A stretch of DNA of 64,000 bases, from contig CM043959.1 in the NCBI GenBank assembly GCA_014529385.2, forward strand, positions 55,777,253-55,841,252, written 5' to 3'. The notes beneath the pieces are model-generated. The model was given only the letters and a program-made list of their open reading frames with translations. It had not been told where the DNA came from and ran no database searches. Of the stretch, positions 57,701 to 64,000 are shown in pieces (the first letter of the stretch is position 1; every line of letters begins with the position of its first letter). Both the position numbers and the translations under genes were made by a program. This DNA is from Adiantum capillus-veneris (Eukaryota; Streptophyta; Polypodiopsida; Polypodiales; Pteridaceae).

Positions 57701-58521
57701 AGAGGAGTCTCCATTTGTGATAGAGTAGGCTGTTGAGCCTTGCTCGTATCCAGAAATCTCATGGGGCCAGTTGAGAGTATATTTACCCCTCGGTTTTGCC
57801 TTTCTGATTGAATAATGCCATGGATAACATTACAGATCATTTTCTGTTGATCTTCGATGCTCGTGGCACTAGAGGTGGATTGTACAATCTCTATCCATCC
57901 TACATGGTAGGCGTGGCCAGAGTGTAGATCCGTCAACACCTCAGTGTGGAGGTCGTATGTCCAATGATCATTAATGAACAATCCTTCTAGAGTCGACGTG
58001 TTAATGGTTTCTTGTGAGGTAGAAGCAATGTTGCTCCCCGTGGTTTTACTTGTCACCAACGGTACTCTAGAGGGAACTTCTGAAGGAGGCAGCTCAACAG
58101 GGCCTTCTTGGTAAGAAGTTGGCAGGATATCCACATGGACACTCTTTGGGGGTGTGGGGTCCACGTGCGATGTGAAAGGAGAGTCCACTTCCCCACCCCC
58201 TTCGTGTGCTTCATTTGCATCAGGTTCCGAGCGAGTAGCTCTACCTAATGTTTCCATGAAACGGCTAAACATACTAGTACTAGGCTGTGGAGCTTCGGGA
58301 GGTGCATGGCCTTCTCTCTGAGTGTTTTGGGTAGGGTATGCTTCCATGATTTCTGAGTCGGAGGAGGAATCACTAGCGGCTATTTTAGGGTCTTGGGTGG
58401 TGCTACCTTGTGTCCCCGCTGAGGGTCTAGAGCTTATCGTGGATGGGTAATGGGTGTCCGTATGAACAGAGGCACTCTCAATATGCTCGTGTTCTAACAC
58501 TCGCCCAGAGCGTAAGTGCAT
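54631..58521 (-). CDS. Gypsy Gag with four zinc knuckles
   Basis: 1,296 codons without a stop. Starts MHLRSGRVL, the common N-terminus of plant gypsy Gag. Residues 270-420 are Pro/Met-rich and disordered. The Retrotrans_gag capsid domain is near 450-620 (KFNGDEDARKHIEVFEQ, GKAGDWYRTL, FLKEYI, RFIRGLRNEGIYNGL). Then come four Cys-His knuckles: CSICLGPHSTSEC, CNACGRYGHQAKDC, CYECGGPHRVAEC and CNRCGIDHLIAQC. The second has standard C-x2-C-x4-H-x4-C spacing; the others have one residue fewer before the His. A long Lys/Glu-rich linker follows. Gag packages the RNA; with protease as the only enzyme, mobilisation would need help in trans. Confidence 0.92.
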   Translation of the reverse strand: MHLRSGRVLEHEHIESASVHTDTHYPSTISSRPSAGTQGSTTQDPKIAASDSSSDSEIMEAYPTQNTQREGHAPPEAPQPSTSMFSRFMETLGRATRSEPDANEAHEGGGEVDSPFTSHVDPTPPKSVHVDILPTSYQEGPVELPPSEVPSRVPLVTSKTTGSNIASTSQETINTSTLEGLFINDHWTYDLHTEVLTDLHSGHAYHVGWIEIVQSTSSATSIEDQQKMICNVIHGIIQSERQNRGVNILSTGPMRFLDTSKAQQPTLSQMETPLMSPMDPSYVISPGVSMQSEPPSENFSFPNLAQPSIKENIVLTPGISLTENVPMTSTISAVPLPSVVVPNMGPQPYVPLAPYAHMAPTPPIVPLAYAPRVPLPSSYPSGPMPGYVPYPASSTHMPRPVPVPLPHMIPRVPPPALPPHIGDLATFAQTIGRSIAENMRHASDREPRSKAVQIAKLTQKFNGDEDARKHIEVFEQVCDSLGEHNELHKCNALSLTLSGKAGDWYRTLRVDEKTIYPTLRRLFLKEYIREGVLWGVASQLQKAERKEGESVRDFISRLKHLNSRCPVNERFNNNQLLDRFIRGLRNEGIYNGLVIRGITTWEDVTANAIQLEDNLMIAGMRVSTDTRSTSSQAIEYEPMTAKPIANEPKVFETFLTDLTKAIRESLKDNRPPQNSHMYPRREQQWCSICLGPHSTSECPTFRVKFNGTCNACGRYGHQAKDCLMIKRMMANTPPVAWTDAPRAPVLMPTPPIEQLPQHMVPRSQNVVQATPLPPPVLGPQPPHPRVAPMNQVGCEPSNAYADGCEEEIDTSIAYGLDTLEESPIYYMEDCWGQVKPVYQAAALASRGQNINTQARRPPLQCYECGGPHRVAECPIRLQKNAAQMQVNQGSTSAMPILTCNRCGIDHLIAQCPYNPNAPKITPLNLVEIASVTSPIPPVAPAYAITRSMLQGPGHILEERDTASVIQAKKKKTRRKKSQNTENSKPSSKTNIGTGDDPVYMNDLEDDSDSVETMETRTNTTKGKTDKENRNMEPNENRIRENHKEPLKTPQVFPNPIQDPQDKPQGQKGKNRKKKIGTYPNPVDEIEQVKHLRGLVEETQRKLEPEPMQVKIHDTVFPTQVHPPHMNHRPLAISSIIQEGSEDRTSESEHTPFLLERMFNEGIPDPIEEYEIPSSPVPSQGPTPCKTPMNVAKLVDFMSSEVRTTIIAKLYGDPELFLALRAFLNGELRTGLPQFAQPNRPNSIMIDEENHVQSLDLDGHESVIEVPINELGQYFEGDESNANPTHHYQGINYKGNS

Positions 58522-58904
58522 GTGCTTTTGATACCCTAAGGTGTCAAAAAAGCTGCTCTAGGAGGCCTTGTGACTAGTTTTTAGCGTGTTTTTTGTTTGT
58601 TTTTTTTGCTAGATTTTTTAGAGCGTGTCGTGGAATGGGCCGTGTGATAGCTCGAAACGAGCGTATCGGTCAGAGGGTCGTGCCGTGCTTTACAGCCCTC
58701 CGTTTGGTCACTCTATGCCCTCGGAATCCCTAAAACTGTCAATTTCCAGTAGGGAACTAGGCCCAAACTAGAAAGTCTAAGGGTGCAAGTGGGAAGAGAA
58801 AGGAGGAGAGTGGAGGACTTGTCCCACATGCTCTCATTCTCTCTTGAGGGAGTAGGGTATATATATAAGAGTGAGTCTAGTATATATCATAAGACTGAGG
58901 ACTG

Positions 58905-58940
58905 AGGCTTGGGCTTGGGCTTGGGCTTGGGCTTGGGATC
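58905..58940. repeat. GCTTGG hexamer repeat in the gypsy leader
   Basis: About five perfect copies of GGCTTG in the leader of the gypsy element. Confidence 0.9.
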
Positions 58941-59121
58941 CCGATCTATCTTTTATACAAACCAACCCGTCCGTTTTAAGCGTCACGTTTTTTATTTTCG
59001 AAAAATTTCGCCGCCCGCTCGCTCGCGTTTTTAATTTCCGATTTTTTTTCTTTCTTTTTTTTTTTCAAAAAATATTTTTTATTTTTTTCGGGATAAAAAA
59101 TAAACTCTTTTTTTTTTTTTG

Positions 59122-59370
59122 CAGAAAATACAGAAATTGAAAACGCAGGTAAGCAAAAAATGCAGAAAACGCAGATATGCAGAAAATTGAAAAACGCAGA
59201 AACGCAGAAATTGCAGGAAATTACAGAAAAACGCAGAAATTGCAGAAAATGCAGAAAAAACGCAGAAACTGTAGAAAATGCAGAAAAAACGCAGAAATTG
59301 CAGAAAATGCAGAAAAAACGCAGAAATTGCAGAAATTGAAAAACGCAGACAATAGCAGAAATTGAAACTT
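59122..59370. repeat. GCAGAAA-based minisatellite in the gypsy leader
   Basis: Irregular tandem words GCAGAAATTGCAGAAAATGC and AAAAACGCAG between the primer site and gag. All frames across it are low complexity. Confidence 0.88.
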
Positions 59371-59490
59371 GACAGCAAATGCAGAAAACGCAAAAAACAG
59401 AAATCTCCACACACTCCTTCCCTGCCTTTCCTATGATACAAATTGCACCACAAGGAAGCGTAAAGTGCTAACCGAGCTTAGTGTAGGGCA

Positions 59491-59510
59491 TATCCCCGGC
59501 AGCGGCGCCA
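59491..59510 (-). promoter_or_regulatory. Primer-binding site of the gypsy element
   Basis: The minus strand reads TGGCGCCGCTGCCGGGGATA four bases after the LTR end, close to the TGGCGCCGTTGCCGGGG primer site common in plant gypsy elements. Confidence 0.88.
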
Positions 59511-59514
59511 AAAA

Positions 59515-60087
59515 TGTGCGCTCCTTGCCGCACTGTCGAAGCAAGGGACTTGCCAATACACCGTATGCGAGCCACAAACGGCTCCAAGCACACAACAAGC
59601 CTAAACTAGCAAGCTCAAGAAAACAAAGGGTGTGTCACTCACCTCTCTACGCTCGCCTTCGTGGTGGATTCCTCGCCGCGATGAAGAAGAAGCTGCAGTC
59701 GTGCCGCGCTCAACCGCTTCGCCGCCGTCGTGCCTTCGTAATGCTCAATCGCACACACACTCTCCCTCTCTCTCTCTCTCTCACACACACACAAGGAGGT
59801 GAAGAAGAAGAAGATGGAGATGGAGCAAGAGCACTCTTCAATTGCACAAATGAGAGAATGAGTAAAAATTAGGTTTAGTTGGCTTTTATAGGAGCTCACC
59901 CCATTCACACTTGGGCGCCCATGCTTAACCAACTAATCCCTTGAATGTCCAAGTTAAAGTGCGCCTCTCATCGGCGATCACTCTACCTTTCCCTATTGGA
60001 CCGACAAGCCCGGTACCTGACTCTACCAAATACATAATACGCGTCCATCGTAGGTGATAGGGTGTCCGTGTGCCGTGAGGGTTAACA
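59515..60087 (-). repeat. 5' LTR of the gypsy element
   Basis: 573 bp, TGTTAACC to GCGCACA on the minus strand, with a TATAAAA box at about 59,884-59,890 and a CT/CA tract near 59,762-59,792 that varies in length among the three LTRs. Confidence 0.95.
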
Positions 60088-60092
60088 CAGCT

Positions 60093-60308
60093 ACATGTAC
60101 GTCAAATGTGGTGTACGTCTCATTAAGTACAAAAACTGCTTGAAGAGCTTCATGTGATCTCATGGAAAGCATTGATTGTGGGATTGACCCTAAGGGGAGA
60201 GAATCCCTGATGAGACTATTGGCAAGGACTGCTTGAAAGAGATGTTGTGCTTGATGGTGCTTTGGTCGACATGTATGCTAAATGTGATGCCCTTACTATG
60301 GCCGCCGA
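60093..60308 (+). repeat. Inner left arm of the inverted repeat, with PPR fragment
   Basis: Continues the left arm beyond the gypsy insertion and pairs with 60,823-61,020. At 60,241-60,309 it encodes LDGALVDMYAKCDALTMA, the signature helix pair of a plant-type pentatricopeptide repeat. Confidence 0.88.
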
Positions 60309-60312
60309 AAGA
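60241..60312 (+). pseudogene. PPR motif fragment in the left arm
   Basis: DVVLDGALVDMYAKC-type sequence matches the canonical PLS-class repeat (VxNALVDMYAKCG). PPR proteins bind organellar RNA. Only about one repeat is present, upstream frames are broken, and downstream text leaves the family, so it is a captured fragment. Confidence 0.78.
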
Positions 60313-60822
60313 GTCCAGATGAGCTCCCTTCACCTCGCCTTGGCTCCCTTCTGCTCGAGAGAGAGAAACCTCGCCTTGGCTCCCTTCACCTCATCGCCTT
60401 GGCTCCCTTCACCTTCTCGCCTTGGTTCCCTTCGTTTTTGCTTGCTATCCCCTCTCATGCAAAAGGGCTCCCTATTATTAGCGTGCCCCTTCCCTTCAAT
60501 AGCGCCGTCGCTACTGACGTGGCATGAGAACGGGCACTATGACGTGGCAGGTTGGGTTTTGAGTGGCTTCAAACGCATCGCGGTTAGCACCAAATCAGGG
60601 CGCCGTGCCTTCCTCAGTCTTTTTCGTCTCTGGATCGCTCTCGTCAGAGCACCGCAGCGCACGCTACATCCTCCTCTTCTTCTCCCTGCGCTCGCCCGTT
60701 GCCTGCACGACGCTTTTTGCCTTTTCTTTTGTTTTTCACACCCTTTAAGCCCTTAAGTTACCCATTGGATGGGCGGCCTTATTAATTTATCTTTGGACCG
60801 TTTGCATTTGGCCTCTTTGGGC
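60309..60822. other. Central spacer of the inverted repeat
   Basis: 514 bp between the arms. Contains three or four copies of TCGCCTTGGCTCCCTTC (60,330-60,430). An ORF across it (60,247-60,756) begins in the PPR fragment but then has no recognisable domain. Confidence 0.7.
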
Positions 60823-61608
60823 GGCCATAGTAAGGGCATCACATTTAGCATACATGTCGACCAAAGCACTGCCAAGCACGACATCTCTTTCGAGCAATCC
60901 TTGCCAATAGTCTCATCAGGGATTCTCTCCCCTTAGGGTCAATCCCATATTCAATGCTTTACATGAGATCACATGAAGCTCTTCAAGCAGTTTTTGTACT
61001 TAATGACACGTACACCACATTTGACGTACACTGGTAGCTGCTATCAATGCACCGTTGGAGATAATATTTCGGACAAGATTCTCTTCGAGCACTTACTTTG
61101 CTGCACTCCAATCGAGCGGACCGGACTGGTACGAAACCGGCCCTCGGTAAATCTTTAACGGCCAATAACTTGGCAATCGTAAACCTGATCCCCGATCTGA
61201 AAAGACCGACGAGCTCCAAAAATTGAACACTTCAGCCCGACGCATTCACTTCAATTCTGTCACCTCAGCTGCAGTTGCCCAATCTGGTGCGGATCTGCAT
61301 TAACTCCAACTTCAAACTGTCATAACTTCTTCACCGTAGCTCCAATCGACGAGCCGTAAAGACAGGCCGATAGAGCACTTCAAGCACTGTAGTTCTAGAT
61401 CATAATCTTTGATCTGTGCTCACTTCAAGCATACTCATTTTTGGCATCATTAAGGCATCTGTTGGCCCTTTTAAGCCACATCTGGCATTCATTAATCATT
61501 TATCTTGGCCTGTGAACAAGCCCTCATCACTGACCATTAATCAAGTAGGATTTCAATAAGCTTGATCTGCATCTTCTTGGTATATTTCTTAGCATGGGAG
61601 CGGAGCTG
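60823..61608 (-). repeat. Right arm of the inverted repeat, with PPR fragment
   Basis: Reverse complement of 60,093-60,308 followed by 49,984-50,566, uninterrupted. Its PPR fragment (about 60,823-60,895) reads VVLGSALVDMYAKC, closer to the PPR consensus than the left copy, so the left arm has mutated more at that point. Boundaries are within about 10 bp; I found no clear target duplication. Confidence 0.88.
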
Positions 61609-61639
61609 CACGACATCGCCCCCAATTACATAGTCGTAG

Positions 61640-64000
61640 CATCAAACAGTTGAAAGGAATGCTCAAGTTTCCACCTTCTTGGCGACCATTTTTTGATTTT
61701 GCAGATATTTAAGAGCTTCTATATTGAAGCCCAAACACCATTTTGATAAGGGGAAACCCTAATTCACTCCCTCACAAGCTCATATACAAGATTGCGAAGA
61801 GGCGGGACTGCAACACACATAGATTGGGCAACCATGGAAGCTATTACACACTAGAGAAAAATTGCTGGTTTTTGCTGTCAAAATCCCCTTTCTCTCTCTT
61901 CCCCATGGCATTTTCAGCTGATGTGTCAGTTTTTGGGCCATTTTGCCACTTTGGACCGAAACTAGGTCATTTTCAGCTCATTTTTGACCGAAAAAATGCC
62001 ATTTTTGATGCGGAGAATCCCAAACGAAGTCAAAAAAATCCCTAAATTTGTGGGATCACTCGCATAAGCATAAAAATTATAGATAAGCATCATTTTCCAT
62101 CAATATACCATTTTGGGTCACTTTCCATGCAATTTTGCAACGGTGCCTGCTGGCTGCTATTTTTGGCAATTTTTGCCCGCATCAATCTTTATAGGCGAGA
62201 TGCGTGTGCCACCATGAAACACTTGGAATAGATACATTGTAAAACCAAATTAAGCATCTTATCAAGTGGAAAAGCATGAAAATGTGCCACATCCAGGGCC
62301 ACGACTCCCCGGATAGGTATGTACATGATAATGACCGAGGTAGACGCTTCAACATATATCACAATATGTACATGATTGCTTTTATTTGCATACATCAAGA
62401 AGTGTCAAGAGTGAGGTGAATGTTTTATTTCACACTATGTACGTGCCACGGCATGACATCCACCCCCTCTGAACCTACACATCCTCCGATATGTGCCACA
62501 ACAACATTTGTAGAACATTTAAACTCATGGTCAGACGCCATATTCTTACTTTCATCCTCAGTTTGCATATAGTTGGCTTGTTCATCCTCTTCACTTGGTT
62601 GTGCATCAAATGTATCAGAATACCCTCTTCTTTTGAATAATTTAATTCTTTTTCCTGCAATGGGAATTTTCAGTTCTGTCCCATCCAGTTCACGCAAGGT
62701 GTAAGTGGCATTTCCATGCACATTTTTGACAACATAAGGACCAAACTATCTCTTTGCAAGATTCCTTATTGTAGAGTGCTGGTTTTCAAGGCTACTATCG
62801 TACACCAATACCCAATCACCTTCTTCAATGTCTTTCGGTCTGAGCCTATGCATCTTGTCAAATCTGTCTTTGTTTTTCAACCTTGCATTTTTTAGTCGAG
62901 CTTTTTCAAGCTCAATGTCTTCAGGCCTTCTTTCTAGTTGCCGTATGAGCAATGCAAGAAGGTCTTCTCTACTCATTCCATCTTCCCATGGAAATACATT
63001 CCATGTAAGAACTACATCTTCAATTGGCATCATAGGTTTTTGACCACACATCAATTCAACATGCATATAGCCAGTGACTGAACTATGTGTTGTATGGTCA
63101 GCCCACAATGCAAATGGCAGTAACCTTGGCCACTCTCCAAGCTTACCTTCACAAGCCTTAGCTAAAGCTTTGATTATTGGAGGATGTCCTCTTTCACTTT
63201 TGCCATTTTCCTCTGGATTATAAGCACAGGTTAAAGCTAGTTTGATGCCCATTCTCGAGAAGAATTCCCTTTCTTCATCAGCATCCAATTCTCCTCTATC
63301 TGCAGTTATCTTTCCCACACACCCATAGCGACAGATCACATCTTCAAGAAGAAATTTACATACAACTTGTGTACTCTTTGTCCTCAATGCATGCCCTTCA
63401 ACTTGATTAGACAAATATTCTCTTGCAAGCACCAAATACCTCATTTGCCAAAGTCCTAAAGGCATTGTAACCAAGTCCTAAACCCATTTGTAATGCATGG
63501 CTAATGGATAAGTAGGATGCAGTGCATCAGGATGCCGTACATTTGAATACATTTGGCATGTCACACAAGACTCCACAAACTCAGCCACATCCTTATACAT
63601 TCCTTTCCACCAATACCTTTCTTTTACCTTGGCAAACGTTGCCCATACACCTCGATGTCCTGCCCATAAATTTTAATGGAACTCCTTGATAATTTGTTGT
63701 TGAGTAACCTTATTGCATACTACCCGCAATGGTGTTCCAACTCTTTGTTTAGGATGCTTCCATAAGTAGCCATCCCTCAAGAAGTATCCATATGCTTTTC
63801 TTCTTATCCTCTTAAATTCCTGCTCAGTCCAATCATCCTGCTTCTGCAAAGTACTTAAGTAGCGACCTATCAAGAGCCATTCATCCTCATATAGTTCCTC
63901 TAAAAAGGACTCAAGTGAAGACACAAAACATGTGTGACTACTCTTTGCATGATCAATAGTGTAAAACTTCGTTCCAACATCATCTCCCTCAATAATCATG
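61640..64000 (-). mobile_element. Ty3/gypsy remnant running off the window
   Basis: From the right edge leftwards on the minus strand: H2C2 zinc finger, integrase core, integrase C-terminal region, a purine tract (AGAGGGGGTGGATG, about 62,450-62,465) and an LTR-like region ending near the GGGGAAACCCTAATT at 61,742. The order and integrase type fit gypsy. Upstream parts (RT, RNase H) would lie beyond 64,000. Confidence 0.85.
62425..64000 (-). pseudogene. Gypsy integrase and C-terminal tail, two stops
   Basis: The right-edge frame has the pre-H2C2 text FKRIRRKAYGYFLRDGYLW and the zinc ligands in EFH, GHRG and ESCVTC, interrupted by TAA near 63,673. The core has DLVTMP (first acidic residue) right after a TAG near 63,475, then ITADRGEL and NPEENGKSERGH for the second Asp and the Glu. 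The C-terminal part has ELEKARLKNARLKNKDRFDK and EEGDWVLVYDSS, then after a frame change the tail TYTLRELDGTELKIPIAGKR. The catalytic triad is kept, but the stops and shift make it non-functional. Confidence 0.87.

Larger units (their letters stand above)
50567..60087 (-). mobile_element. Gypsy gag-PR element with an extra inverted LTR, shared TSD
   Basis: Minus-strand element 51,159-60,087: 5' LTR 59,515-60,087, primer site 59,491-59,510, gag, protease, long non-coding interior, polypurine tract, 3' LTR 51,159-51,731. Reverse transcriptase, RNase H and integrase are absent, so it is non-autonomous. A third LTR copy in the opposite orientation (50,567-51,143) is joined head-to-head through 15 bp. 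The 5-bp target duplication CAGCT flanks the whole assembly (50,562-50,566 and 60,088-60,092), so all three LTRs entered as one unit. LTRs are almost identical apart from microsatellite length and a few bases, so the insertion is recent. Confidence 0.93.

Noticed and set aside
58976-59453. Phe/Cys-rich minus-strand frames (several)
   Set aside because: Translations of the GCAGAAA minisatellite in the gypsy leader.
60247-60756. Complete PPR gene
   Set aside because: Only one repeat is recognisable, mirrored in the opposite arm; the rest of the frame is unrelated spacer.

Overview
The window is nuclear DNA of a land plant with a large, repeat-rich genome. The evidence is a spliced BAHD acyltransferase gene, PPR and EF-1alpha fragments, GT-AG introns of 70-110 bp, a CACTA element, a Helitron, and Ty1/copia and Ty3/gypsy elements with plant-type primer sites. 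Very abundant (CT)n, (AC)n and (TA)n tracts would fit a fern or other seed-free plant, but the sequence alone does not settle the species.

Layout. 0.3-3.5 kb: decayed copia element, minus strand. 3.5-7.5 kb: non-coding sequence with duplicated tRNA-related (SINE-like) modules. 7.5-9.0 kb: the only convincing host gene, an intact two-exon BAHD acyltransferase. 9-12 kb: AT-rich DNA and microsatellites. 12.17-15.6 kb: two-LTR non-autonomous copia element. 17.5-19.3 kb: small TRIM-like LTR element carrying an EF-1alpha fragment. 19.5-24.7 kb: decayed Helitron ending at a copia LTR fragment. 25.0-37.6 kb: an unusual multi-gene cluster, described below. 38-47.2 kb: copia remnant split by a complete CACTA transposon (39,972-46,904, TSD ATT). 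47.2-49 kb: gypsy and copia LTR fragments. 50.0-61.6 kb: a large inverted repeat with a PPR fragment in its arms; one arm is interrupted by a gypsy-type gag-protease element (50,567-60,087) with an extra head-to-head LTR and a shared TSD. 61.6-64 kb: gypsy integrase remnant that leaves the window.

The most interesting part is 25-37.6 kb. It holds a spliced transposase-like gene (A), an intact three-exon gene of unknown family (B), a small spliced gene (C), an ORF with an unmistakable but divergent histone H3 fold followed by a long acidic tail (D), a Ulp1/C48 SUMO-protease-like gene (E) and another spliced gene (F). Four intergenic spacers carry arrays of long hairpins that share one core (ACCAAGCGAATA and its complement). 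The disabling stops in D, E and F are nearly all what C-to-T change of CGA, CAA or CAG would give, as expected for a methylated mobile element. My reading is a large DNA transposon, or a domesticated or virus-like element, that carries its own H3-like histone and SUMO protease. I know of no named family with this gene set, but I could not search databases.
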